64,000 nt of DNA from Neobacillus sp. PS3-12. GTDB lineage: Bacteria > Bacillota > Bacilli > Bacillales > Cytobacillaceae. Of the stretch, positions 26,412 through 34,629 are shown one piece after another (the stretch's first letter is position 1; each line of letters begins with the position of its first letter). The notes beneath the pieces are model-generated. The model was not told where the DNA came from. It made no database searches and was given only the letters and a program-made list of their open reading frames with translations. The position numbers and the translations under genes were made by a program. The stretch is from contig NZ_CP133268.1 in the NCBI RefSeq assembly GCF_030915385.1, positions 1,922,001-1,986,000 on the forward strand, read 5' to 3'.

Positions 26412-26580
26412 AGAAAACTCGCCGATTGGCGAGCCCCTAAGGGCGAAGACAGAGGCATAGTTGCACTTGCCAGGCTCGTAGAGTGCCACGTCCTGTGGCA
26501 CTCGCCTGACTAGGACATCCTGTCCGTCGTGCGACATAGGAAAGTATAAATTTTGAAAAAAAAATTATACTTTCCTATTA
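26412..26580. repeat. 169-bp structured repeat element, full copy
   Basis: It starts with the stem CTCGCC-GATT-GGCGAG and continues with GAGCCCCTAAGGGCGAAGACAGAG, GTGCCAC/GTGGCAC and GGACA/TGTCC stems. It ends with an AGTATAA...TTATACT inverted repeat and TTTCCTATTAGCT. A shortened copy with both ends but no middle lies at 31048-31123. It abuts the aldo/keto reductase stop codon. Confidence 0.85.
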
Positions 26581-26581
26581 G

Positions 26582-27418
26582 CTAGAAACCGACCATCATT
26601 TGGTCTGGATGTGATCCGGCACGGCTATCCTTATTCAAGCCATCGATTCGATCCATATCTTCTCTTGTTAATTCAAAATCAAAAACATTGGAGTTTTCAA
26701 TAATGCGTTGCTCATTAATTGATTTTGGAATCGTTACAACTTCGTTTTGAAGATCCCAGCGCAAAATGATTTGAGCGACGGATTTGTTATATTTTTGAGC
26801 AATCTCTATTAGAGTTGGATCATTCAGTAATTGCCCTTGCTTTAAAGGTGACCATGCTTCAAGCTGAATGCCTTCTTTTTTACAAAAAGCCTGCAAGTCC
26901 TTTTGAGTCAAGTGTGGATGGTACTCTACTTGGTTTACCATTGGTTTAATTTCTGCAGTACCCAGTAAATCTTCTAAATGGTGAACCAGAAAATTACTTA
27001 CACCAATTGCCCGTACGCGGCCATCTCTGTATAGTTTTTCAAATGCTCTCCATGTATCTTTGTATTTATCTTTACCAGGCCAGTGGATTAAATAAAGATC
27101 TAAATAATCAAGACCTAATTTTTCCATACTTGTTTCGAAGGCTTTTAGTGTCGTGTCGTAGCCTTGCTCTGTATTCCAAAGCTTTGTAGTGATGAATAAG
27201 TTTTCACGAGGAACACCGGATTCTTTAATAGCTTGACCAACGCCTTCTTCATTCCCATAAATCGCAGCTGTATCAATATGTATATAACCATTTTTTAGTG
27301 CTGCTTTAACAGATTGGATAACCTCTTCCCCTTCTTTTACCTTGAAAACACCCAATCCCATCCATGGCATTTTTACACCATTATGTAATGTTGTCGTATC
27401 TTTTAAACTAGATGGCAT
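26582..27418 (-). CDS. aldo/keto reductase (YvgN/glyoxal-reductase-like)
   Basis: A 278-residue NADPH-dependent AKR. The catalytic tetrad is visible: Asp and Tyr in [17 protein letters not shown], Lys in [14 protein letters not shown] and His in [21 protein letters not shown] and [20 protein letters not shown] are also typical. It is close to B. subtilis YvgN, which reduces methylglyoxal and other aldehydes. GGGAGGAATCAGAC precedes the ATG. No operon partner is evident. Confidence 0.93.
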   Translation of the reverse strand: MPSSLKDTTTLHNGVKMPWMGLGVFKVKEGEEVIQSVKAALKNGYIHIDTAAIYGNEEGVGQAIKESGVPRENLFITTKLWNTEQGYDTTLKAFETSMEKLGLDYLDLYLIHWPGKDKYKDTWRAFEKLYRDGRVRAIGVSNFLVHHLEDLLGTAEIKPMVNQVEYHPHLTQKDLQAFCKKEGIQLEAWSPLKQGQLLNDPTLIEIAQKYNKSVAQIILRWDLQNEVVTIPKSINEQRIIENSNVFDFELTREDMDRIDGLNKDSRAGSHPDQMMVGF

Positions 27419-27541
27419 GTCTGATTCCTCCCTTTATGTAAAAACAACTATATTATCCATTATTTAGTGACTAAAGAAAAGTACTCTGACTCAATGTGGA
27501 TACTTTTCCGCCTTCTTTCCTACAAAGTCACTGGTGAACCT

Positions 27542-27713
27542 CTATGATGTCACATCTCCTTTTTTTTCATGAGAAGTGGCATCATACCGCTTCTATGATG
27601 CTACATCTTTTACTTTTTTCGTGAGAAGCGGCATCATATACCTTCTATGATGCCGCCTCTTCTACCTTTTTCATGAGAAGCGGCATCATACCGCTTCTAT
27701 AGTGCCACTTCGG
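27542..27713. repeat. 52-bp-period intergenic repeat, CTATGATGCC/GGCATCAT family, copy 1
   Basis: CTATGATG-type segments start at 27542, 27593, 27645 and 27697 (spacings 51, 52 and 52 bp). Each unit carries GAGAAGCGGCATCATA followed by CCGCTTCTATGATGCC, so GGCATCATA and TATGATGCC form a perfect inverted repeat that spans the unit junction. The family also occurs at 51335-51430. It fills the gap between the aldo/keto reductase and VOC genes. Confidence 0.9.
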
Positions 27714-28097
27714 TTACTGCATTTTTTCCATTACAGCAAAATAATTGTTTTCCTGGTCCGCAAAGTTAAATACTTTTCCACCTGGCATTGTTACCATATC
27801 ACCAACGGTTATATTTTTATCCTTAAAATCTTGATATACTTGGTCAAGGTTTTCTGAAAAAAACATGATTGAAGGGGTGCCCAGATTCAACTCAGGCTGC
27901 ATCTTCGCAATTAGCTCCTTATTATGAAGAACAATACTTGTTTCAGCTTCCTTTGTTGGAGCGATTTCAATCCATTTCATCCCTTGACCGTTGTCATTTT
28001 CAGTTATGACGCTAAATCCTACTTTTTCAGTCCAAAATCTCACTGCCTCATCCTGATTATTGACATACAACATAATTTGACCGACTTTATTAATCAA
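27714..28097 (-). CDS. VOC-fold (glyoxalase/bleomycin-resistance-like) protein
   Basis: A 127-residue protein with two beta-alpha-beta-beta-beta modules: VGQIMLYVNNQDEAVRFW starts the first, and PSIMFFSENLDQVYQDFK the second. The metal-site pattern of YQD/glyoxalase-like proteins ends in EKMQ. TTG 28097 is used as start, with GGGAGG eight bases upstream. Substrate is unknown. The fragment at 17934 belongs to the same fold, but is not a copy of this gene. Confidence 0.85.
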   Translation of the reverse strand: MINKVGQIMLYVNNQDEAVRFWTEKVGFSVITENDNGQGMKWIEIAPTKEAETSIVLHNKELIAKMQPELNLGTPSIMFFSENLDQVYQDFKDKNITVGDMVTMPGGKVFNFADQENNYFAVMEKMQ

Positions 28098-28503
28098 TTG
28101 ACTTCCTCCCTTTCCCCTAAGCGAACTTTATTATCCTTCCATTTTCCTTTTGAAGTTATTCTTTAGACTAAAGTAAAAATGGTTTTTGCCTAGTTGTTTG
28201 TAATTTTATAATATTATTACTTTTTGTAGCAATGTTATAACGATATAACGCTTTCAATTTCAGTAAATACTTTTATCAAGGGTGCTGAAATTATTTATCC
28301 CAACACTTGATATATCAATATTATTTACGGTTTTTTAAATTTTTTTACTTTTTAAAAGCGTATTCACATGAAAAATAGACTGTGGTACTATCAATGTGAT
28401 TTTGGAAACGTGTTGGTTCATGCGGGTTTAAAGCACAAAACAGAAGAAAGTCATCATGCCTTCCAAAATCAATAGATAAAATTACTTGACGAGGTGTATG
28501 GTG
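28098..28503. other. AT-rich intergenic region with overlapping inverted repeats
   Basis: No gene is seen. AATTTCAG (28256) pairs with CTGAAATT (28285), and ATCAAG (28275) with CTTGAT (28305). The two pairs interlock, so the folds are mutually exclusive or pseudoknotted. This lies about 200 bases upstream of a Spo0E-like gene and may hold its promoter. Confidence 0.3.
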
Positions 28504-28692
28504 ATGAAAGCTGACGTATCTGTTCCTCTAGAAAATGTGAACCTTTTAATGCAAATTGCTCATCTCAAAACAAAAGTCACCCAATTGTACAATCAAAATG
28601 GCCCAGGCAGCCCAGACTATATTTCGCTTTCAATCAAATTAAATTTGCTTATTAATGAATATATAGATGAAAAAATTGTAGATTTGATGTGA
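28504..28692 (+). CDS. Spo0E-family protein with variant signature (62 aa)
   Basis: A 62-residue Spo0E-like helical hairpin protein. Helix one is VNLLMQIAHLKTKVTQLYNQ, the loop GPGSPDYI, and the signature position reads SIKLNLLINEY. The canonical S-x-x-L-D has Asn in place of Asp, the residue tied to Spo0A~P dephosphorylation. The protein may be inactive, a decoy, or have another partner. ATG 28504 is seven bases from GAGGTG; upstream in-frame starts are too close to the site. A strong terminator follows. Confidence 0.75.
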   Translation: MKADVSVPLENVNLLMQIAHLKTKVTQLYNQNGPGSPDYISLSIKLNLLINEYIDEKIVDLM

Positions 28693-28693
28693 T

Positions 28694-28734
28694 AAAAAAC
28701 CGCAGAGACATTTGGTCTTTTGCGGTTTTTGTGT
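28694..28734 (+). terminator. terminator after the Spo0E-like gene
   Basis: AAAAAACCGCA and TGCGGTTTTTG stem with an inner GAGAC/GGTCT pairing, starting at the stop codon. Confidence 0.9.
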
Positions 28735-28820
28735 GTTATAGTCCATTTTTGCCTTTTTCGTTACAGAAATTAATTCTCATCATACTATGAACTAAAACCG
28801 TTTGAAAAGAGGCGTGGAAA

Positions 28821-29171
28821 TTGACTCACCCAAAAACAATTACTACGGGGCCTCCTCCTGGTCAATCGGGAGCTTGTGTCGCACAGTATAATCACTATGT
28901 GTTAAATGGTTCTCATTCTGAAGGCAATAATCCTAATCATCATAACCCCGGTAATCATGCTGCCTATCATAATCCAAATTCGAATCATCATACTAGCTAT
29001 CAACATTTAAATCATCATCAAACACATCATCAACCTATTTATCATAATCCCTACCAGCCGCCAACATATCCTCCATCTCCAAATCACTATCATATCCTGC
29101 CTTATTATCCACAACCAGTCCATTATGGTGCTCCGACCTGGAATCCGCCAACCTATACGAATTATTATTAA
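28821..29171 (+). CDS. His/Asn/Tyr/Pro-rich low-complexity protein (116 aa)
   Basis: TTG 28821 follows GAGGCGTGGAAA. The N-terminal 30 residues are ordinary (KTITTGPPPGQSGACVAQY), the middle is dominated by Asn-His pairs (NPNHHNPGNHAAYHNPNSN), and the C-terminal third is Pro/Tyr-rich with repeats of YHNPYQPPTYPP type. There is no signal peptide. Such composition is typical of spore-coat or exosporium morphogenetic proteins, and of metal-binding proteins. I recognise no family. It is followed by its own terminator. Spore-coat function is a guess based only on composition. Confidence 0.7.
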   Translation: MTHPKTITTGPPPGQSGACVAQYNHYVLNGSHSEGNNPNHHNPGNHAAYHNPNSNHHTSYQHLNHHQTHHQPIYHNPYQPPTYPPSPNHYHILPYYPQPVHYGAPTWNPPTYTNYY

Positions 29172-29177
29172 CCTTTT

Positions 29178-29231
29178 TTAAAAGGGCTGTTTGTGATTGT
29201 TAAAGATCAAAACGGCTCTTTTCATTTTTTA
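29178..29231 (+). terminator. terminator after the His-rich protein gene
   Basis: AAAAGGGCTGTTTGTGAT pairs with ATCAAAACGGCTCTTTT, with G-U tolerances, and is followed by CATTTTTT. Confidence 0.8.
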
Positions 29232-29378
29232 CTGCCCTGTTTGGATTAATAATTCAGAATATTATTTTGATCCTGCTTTACCTCCTGAATGGTAGTTGAT
29301 AAAGTAGAAGTAGAGATAATGCTAGTTATTTCCACTAATCGTTTTTTTCTAGCCTTCTCTCTTAAGGGGGAAATTAGA

Positions 29379-31047
29379 ATGGCTTCTAATGCACAAGCTA
29401 TATTAACGGAGGTTTTGAAAGCGCTCTTAGATGAGCTGCCTTTTGGCGTTCTCGTCACCAGAAATGATAAAAACGTTATACTGAGTAATCGATTTCTGTC
29501 GGAAATCTTTTCGATGGAACAATTTAAGCTTGAAATCGCTCCTTTTCTCAATAAAAACTTCGTTCCAACGGTGAATACACCAATCAATTTATCTGGCCGA
29601 AAGGGATTTATGAGAAAAGAAGTCGTTGTTGTCGCTGAAGAGGAATATCAGTATTACTTCTTCTTTTTTTCAAATAAGGAAGTTCTAAAATCCGATTCTC
29701 CAGAAGAAATAATCTATCAAGATTTAAGTGAAATGGCAGATGAAAGCTTGGTAGTTGTTGACCCAGAGGGGTACGTTCAGATTTTGACCAAACCATTTGC
29801 GGATTTTCTTGGCGTCGATCAAGAAAAATCAATTGGAAAGCATGTAACTGAAGTTATCGAGAACACAAGGATGCATATTGTTGCGAAAACAGGAAATATC
29901 GAGATTGGGGAACCGCAAAAAATTAAGGCTGACTATATCATTGCCAACCGATCACCTGTTATTAAGCAAGGAAAAAGAGTTGGCGCCGTTGGGAAGGTCG
30001 TTTTTAATAATTTAGAGCAGCTCACTTCTTTATCGAAACGAATCAGTTCGCTAACAACTGAGTTAAACAAAAGCAAAGGGATTATTAGTGCTAGAAATAA
30101 AGCTTACTATACTTTCGATCATTTAATCGGCAAAAGCAAGGCATTTATGGATGTGAAGCATCATGCAAAAAAGGCAGGAAAAAGTGATTCCAATGTCCTT
30201 ATTTTAGGAGAAAGCGGGACAGGCAAAGAATTATTTGCCCAAGCGATTCATAATGCCAGCCGCCGTTCCATGGGGGCTTTCGTAAAAGTAAACTGCGCAG
30301 CGATTCCTGTCGATCTCATCGAATCCGAGCTTTTTGGCTACGAAGAAGGTTCCTTCACAGGTGCAAAAAAAGGCGGGAAAATCGGAAAATTTGAGGTAGC
30401 CGATGGTGGAACAATTTTTCTCGATGAAATTGGCGAGCTTCCTTTACATATGCAGGTAAAATTATTGCGTGTTCTGCAAGAAAAAGAAGTGGAACGGGTT
30501 GGTGCCACCGGAACCATTCCTGTTGATGTTAGAATCATTGCTGCAACAAATCGAAACCTTACTGAAATGGTCGCCAAAAGGGATTTTAGATTGGACTTGT
30601 ATTATCGGTTGAAGGTTATGCAAATCACCATTCCTTCGTTAAGGGATCGAAATGAAGATATAAAAATTTTGGCCAACCATTTTTTTGAAAAATACCAAAA
30701 TCTGATGAAGAAAAAGGCCCGTGGAATCTCGGAACAGTCGATGTATTTACTTTGTCATTATTCTTGGCCGGGAAACATTCGTGAGCTGGAAAATGTAATT
30801 GAACGGGCTTTGAATCTTGTCGATGAAGGAGAATGTATTACTCCAAAATATTTGCCTGAAGAAGTTGCAATCGGATACGCCCAAGAATTTTCGGTCCGTT
30901 CTTTGACTGAAATCATTGAGGAAACAGAGCGAAATACCATTTCTGCCTGCCTAAGGATGACCGATGGAAATAAATCGGAAACTGCAAAACTACTCGGGAT
31001 GCAGCCGGACGTCCCTCTATGAAAAAATGAAAAAATATGATTTATAA
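29379..31047 (+). pseudogene. sigma-54-dependent activator with PAS domains, frameshifted in the C-terminal HTH
   Basis: The intended protein has about 556 residues: two PAS-like sensor modules (residues 1-220, LLDELPFGVLVTRND and ESLVVVDPEGYVQIL), a AAA+ domain (Walker A GESGTGKE, sigma-54 contact loop GSFTGAKKGG, Walker B GGTIFLDEIGE), and a Fis-type helix-turn-helix. An extra G at 31001 (GGGATGCAGCC for GGGATCAGCC) shifts the frame. Without it the sequence reads GISRTSLYEKMKKYDL and stops at 31047, a standard HTH end. As written, the DNA-binding helix is lost. The ATG has AGGGGG eight bases upstream. It lies directly upstream of a sigma-54 promoter for an acyl-CoA operon, its evident target. 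Confidence 0.9.
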
Positions 31048-31123
31048 AGAAAAATCGTCGATTGGCTAGCCCCCAAAGGGTGAAGACAGAGGAGTAGTTG
31101 CAATTATACTTCCTTATTAGCTG
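31048..31123. repeat. internally deleted copy of the 169-bp structured repeat
   Basis: Positions 31048-31103 match the left end of the element at 26412 (CGATTGGC-AGCCCC-AAGGG-GAAGACAGAGG). Then ATTATACTTCCTTATTAGCT matches its right end. The middle 90 or so bases are absent. It begins right after the restored stop codon of the activator gene. Confidence 0.8.
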
Positions 31124-31129
31124 ATACCT

Positions 31130-31166
31130 TTTATACTCCCCTTGCTGCGCGCATGAGGGAGTATTT
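31130..31166 (+). terminator. terminator after the activator gene
   Basis: ATACTCCC-loop-GGGAGTAT stem followed by TTTTGT. Confidence 0.75.
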
Positions 31167-31447
31167 TGTACGGTGATGTCGTCGAAATCGATGGAAAAAT
31201 CGTGATTTTTGCAAAAAAATGTTCAGAACCTGTACAGAAAAATGACATATTTGTTACAACTGTAAGGATATCCGTACAGTATTTCCTGCTTTCCATTAAG
31301 AGTGCACGGTAATCCTGACAACATGTTTTTAAATGGCTTCTGTTTTAGCAAAAAATTTTTAAATCCCCCACATATATTCCCCATTAAAACCCCGTTATTT
31401 CACTGTTTATTGGGAAAAAATAAAATTTTTTAAATATTCCTCGATTT
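31167..31447. promoter_or_regulatory. upstream region of the acyl-CoA operon, candidate activator sites
   Basis: No gene. CTGTACAG at 31230-31237 is an 8-bp palindrome, and CCGTACAG recurs at 31272-31279, 42 bases (four helical turns) further. Both lie 170-220 bases upstream of the -24 element, a usual distance for sigma-54 enhancer sites. They are candidates only. Confidence 0.4.
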
Positions 31448-31464
31448 TGGCACACTTCTTGCAT
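31448..31464 (+). promoter_or_regulatory. sigma-54 (-24/-12) promoter
   Basis: TGGCAC-ACTTC-TTGCAT matches the sigma-54 consensus fully, with GG and GC ten bases apart. The start codon of the acyl-CoA dehydrogenase is 44 bases downstream. An activator carrying the GAFTGA-type loop is encoded immediately upstream, which makes the assignment strong. Confidence 0.93.
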
Positions 31465-31507
31465 TAATAGTATCGGATTGAAAAATTTAAGCAAATGGGG
31501 GATAAAC

Positions 31508-32647
31508 ATGCACTTTAAATTATCTGATGAACATGAAATGATTCGAAAAATGGTTCGTGATTTTGCGAAGAATGAGGTCGAACCAACAGCTGCACAGCGT
31601 GACGAGGAACAACATTTTGATCGGGCTATTTTTGACCAAATTGCCGACCTTGGTTTGACTGGTATTCCATGGCCTGAAGAGTACGGCGGTATTGGAAGCG
31701 ATTACTTGGCATACTGTATCGCTGTTGAGGAATTATCCCGCGTAGACGCCTCTGTTGGCGTTATGCTTTCAGCACATACATCACTTGCCGGATGGCCTGT
31801 TTACAAGTTTGGAACGGAAGAACAAAAACAAAAATATTTACGCCCAATGGCAGAAGGCAAGAAAATCGGGGCTTACGCATTAACGGAGCCTGGAAGCGGT
31901 TCTGATGCAAGCGGAATGAAAACAACTGCCCGCCTTGAAGGGGACCATTACGTACTAAACGGTTCAAAAATCTTTATCACAAACGGCGGCGCTGCGGAAA
32001 TTTATGTGGTATTCGCTGCAACCGATTCTTCTCAAAAAGCAAAAGGAATTACGGGGTTTATCGTTGAGAGTGACTTCCCTGGCTTCTCCGTTGGTAAAAA
32101 AGAAGACAAGATGGGCATTCGTTCATCACCTACAACCGAAATTATTTTTGAAGAATGTAAAGTTCCTGTCGAAAACGTATTAGGCCAAGTAGGCGAAGGC
32201 TTCAAAATTGCGATGATGACACTAGATGGCGGACGTAACGGTATCGCTTCACAAGCACTTGGAATTGCACAAGGTGCCCTTGATGCTGCGACTGCTTATG
32301 CAAAAGAACGCGTTCAATTCGGCAAACCAATCTCCCTGCAGCAAGGTATTGGCTTTAAGCTTGCTGATATGGCAACAAGTGTCGAAGCTGCAAGACTATT
32401 AACCTACCAAGCTGCATGGCTTGAGTCTCAAGGTCTTCCATATGGAAAAGAATCGGCCATGTCGAAGCTATTTGCCGGAGATACCGCAATGAAAGTAACA
32501 ACCGAAGCGGTTCAAATCTTTGGCGGTTATGGATATACGAAGGAATATCCAGTAGAAAGATATATGCGTGATGCAAAAATTACGCAAATCTATGAAGGAA
32601 CACAAGAAATCCAGCGCTTGGTTATTTCTAGAATGGTGACGAAATAA
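31508..32647 (+). CDS. short-chain (butyryl-type) acyl-CoA dehydrogenase
   Basis: A 379-residue FAD-dependent acyl-CoA dehydrogenase, the length of short-chain and branched-chain enzymes. Seen are the FAD/substrate segment [35 protein letters not shown], and the C-terminal signature [17 protein letters not shown] with the catalytic Glu in YEGT. It makes the first oxidation of acyl-CoA and passes electrons to ETF, encoded next. ATG 31508 follows GGGGGATAAAC. It is the first gene of the sigma-54 operon. Chain length is inferred from family and context. Confidence 0.93.
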   Translation: MHFKLSDEHEMIRKMVRDFAKNEVEPTAAQRDEEQHFDRAIFDQIADLGLTGIPWPEEYGGIGSDYLAYCIAVEELSRVDASVGVMLSAHTSLAGWPVYKFGTEEQKQKYLRPMAEGKKIGAYALTEPGSGSDASGMKTTARLEGDHYVLNGSKIFITNGGAAEIYVVFAATDSSQKAKGITGFIVESDFPGFSVGKKEDKMGIRSSPTTEIIFEECKVPVENVLGQVGEGFKIAMMTLDGGRNGIASQALGIAQGALDAATAYAKERVQFGKPISLQQGIGFKLADMATSVEAARLLTYQAAWLESQGLPYGKESAMSKLFAGDTAMKVTTEAVQIFGGYGYTKEYPVERYMRDAKITQIYEGTQEIQRLVISRMVTK

Positions 32648-32821
32648 AATCAATTCCCTAGAAGACGAATTTTTGCTCCTCAAGGGCATTGACGCTTTAT
32701 CAATTCCCTTAATGGTTTGTTCTGAAGGGAATCGATACTCTTGGACAGTACATTAAGCTTAAGGGGAGCCTCTCCCCCCTTAGGCTGGCAATTTTTTTTT
32801 AAAACTGAAGGAGGATTATCT

Positions 32822-33592
32822 ATGAATATCTTTGTAATCATGAAACGCACTTTTGATACAGAAGAAAAAATCAGCATTAATAATGGACAAGTCAGTGAAG
32901 ACGGCGCTACTTTTATCATCAATCCCTATGATGAATATGCCATTGAGGAAGCCTTGAAATTAAAGGAAGAACATGGCGGAGAAATCACCCTTGTCACATT
33001 TGGGGATGAAGAATCAGAGAAAGAACTTCGCACTGGTCTAGCAATGGGCGCTGACAAAGCCGTCCTAATTAACTCGGAAGACTTGGATGAAGCAGACCAA
33101 TTCTCTACTGCTGCCATATTAGCCGCATATTTAAAAGACCAAGAGATTGATATTATTTTAGCCGGAAACGTAACCGTCGATGGCGGAACCGGACAAGTCG
33201 GCCCTCGCCTCGCTGAAGAGCTGAATATCCCTGTTGTAACGGTCATAACAAAACTTACAGTTGATGGAAATAAAGCGATAATTGAACGCGACGTTGAAGG
33301 AGACCTCGAAATCATCGAAGCATCCCTTCCACTACTTGTTACATGCCAACAAGGATTAAATGAACCTCGTTATCCATCTTTACCAGGAATTATGAAAGCA
33401 AAGAAAAAGCCTCTGGAAGAATTGGAACTCGATGACCTGGATCTCGATGAAGATGAAGTAGCGGCAAAAATAAAATCAGTGGACATCTTCCTCCCACCTG
33501 CCAAAGCCGCAGGTAAAGTCCTTCAAGGAGAAACGAAACAACAAGTCAGTGAACTTATTACATTACTAAGAACAGAAGCAAAAGTCATTTAA
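32822..33592 (+). CDS. etfB: electron transfer flavoprotein beta subunit
   Basis: A 256-residue EtfB, AMP-binding subunit of ETF. It starts MNIFVIMKRTFDTEEKI and has the adenine-loop segment ILAGNVTVDGGTGQVGP and PRYPSLPGIMKAKKKP, the recognition loop that contacts dehydrogenases. It accepts electrons from the acyl-CoA dehydrogenase encoded upstream. GGAGGATTATCT precedes the ATG. The 174-bp gap before it holds a TAAGGGGAG...CTCCCCCCTTA hairpin, possibly affecting relative expression. Confidence 0.94.
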   Translation: MNIFVIMKRTFDTEEKISINNGQVSEDGATFIINPYDEYAIEEALKLKEEHGGEITLVTFGDEESEKELRTGLAMGADKAVLINSEDLDEADQFSTAAILAAYLKDQEIDIILAGNVTVDGGTGQVGPRLAEELNIPVVTVITKLTVDGNKAIIERDVEGDLEIIEASLPLLVTCQQGLNEPRYPSLPGIMKAKKKPLEELELDDLDLDEDEVAAKIKSVDIFLPPAKAAGKVLQGETKQQVSELITLLRTEAKVI

Positions 33593-33608
33593 TCGAAAGG
33601 GGATTCCT

Positions 33609-34571
33609 ATGAGTAAAAAAGTATTAGTTTTCGGAGAAGTTCGTGACGGTGAATTACGAAACGTTTCATATGAAGCAATCGCTGCTGCAAAACAAGTGGC
33701 AGATGGGGGCGAGGTCGTTGGCCTGGTTTTAGGTGAAAGCGTTCAAAACCTGGCTAGCAATCTAATCTATTATGGTGCAGACCGTGTCATTACTGTGGAG
33801 GATAGTCAATTAAAATCGTACACTCCTGATGCCTATTCACAAGCGGTTATGCAAGTAATCGATGCGGAACAACCAGATGGTTTTATTTTAGGACATACAG
33901 CGCTTGGCAAAGACCTGTCGCCACGGATTGCGGCCAAGCTTAAATCAGGGTTAATTTCCGATGCCGTTCGCATCGAAGAAGATGGTTTTATCCGTCCAAT
34001 TTATTCTGGTAAAGCCTTCGAAAAATTGGTCGTCAACGAAGGGCTTATTTTGGCAACCATTCGCCCGAATAATATTACTACTTTAGAAAAAGACGAATCA
34101 CGTTCAGGTGAGATCGTATCCATGAATGTAGAAATCAAAGATCTTCGGACCATTGTAAAAGAGGTTATCCGTAAAGCAGTCGGCGGCGTTGATCTTTCCG
34201 AAGCCAAAATCATTGTTTCCGGAGGCCGCGGTGTAAAAAGCAGCGAAGGCTTTAAGCCGCTTCAAGAATTAGCTGACCTTTTGGGCGGTGCAGTTGGTGC
34301 ATCCCGCGGTGCATGTGATGCTGAATACTGCGATTATTCGTTGCAAATTGGACAAACAGGAAAAGTGGTCACTCCAGACCTTTATATTGCCTGCGGTATA
34401 TCCGGTGCAATCCAGCACGTTGCCGGAATGTCCAGCTCCAAAGTGATTGTGGCGATCAACAAAGACCCGGAAGCCGAAATTTTCAAAATTGCGGACTACG
34501 GAATTGTCGGTGACTTGTTTGAGGTCGTGCCCATGTTAATTGAAGAATTAAAAGCAATCGCTGTCAGCTAG
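33609..34571 (+). CDS. etfA: electron transfer flavoprotein alpha subunit
   Basis: A 320-residue EtfA carrying the FAD. The C-terminal FAD domain shows VSGGRGVKSSEGF, GASRGACDAEYC, IGQTGKVVTPDLYIACGISGAIQH and VAINKDPEAEIFKIADYGIVGD. It starts 17 bases after etfB and forms the ETF heterodimer. AAAGGGGATTCCT precedes the ATG. Residue conservation indicates a non-bifurcating ETF, consistent with the downstream quinone-linked Fe-S protein, but this was judged by eye only. Confidence 0.95.
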   Translation: MSKKVLVFGEVRDGELRNVSYEAIAAAKQVADGGEVVGLVLGESVQNLASNLIYYGADRVITVEDSQLKSYTPDAYSQAVMQVIDAEQPDGFILGHTALGKDLSPRIAAKLKSGLISDAVRIEEDGFIRPIYSGKAFEKLVVNEGLILATIRPNNITTLEKDESRSGEIVSMNVEIKDLRTIVKEVIRKAVGGVDLSEAKIIVSGGRGVKSSEGFKPLQELADLLGGAVGASRGACDAEYCDYSLQIGQTGKVVTPDLYIACGISGAIQHVAGMSSSKVIVAINKDPEAEIFKIADYGIVGDLFEVVPMLIEELKAIAVS

Positions 34572-34629
34572 GATCCCTGCCCCTTTTTAGGGGTTGGGCT
34601 CCAACAAAATTTTTCAGAGGGGATTTGAG

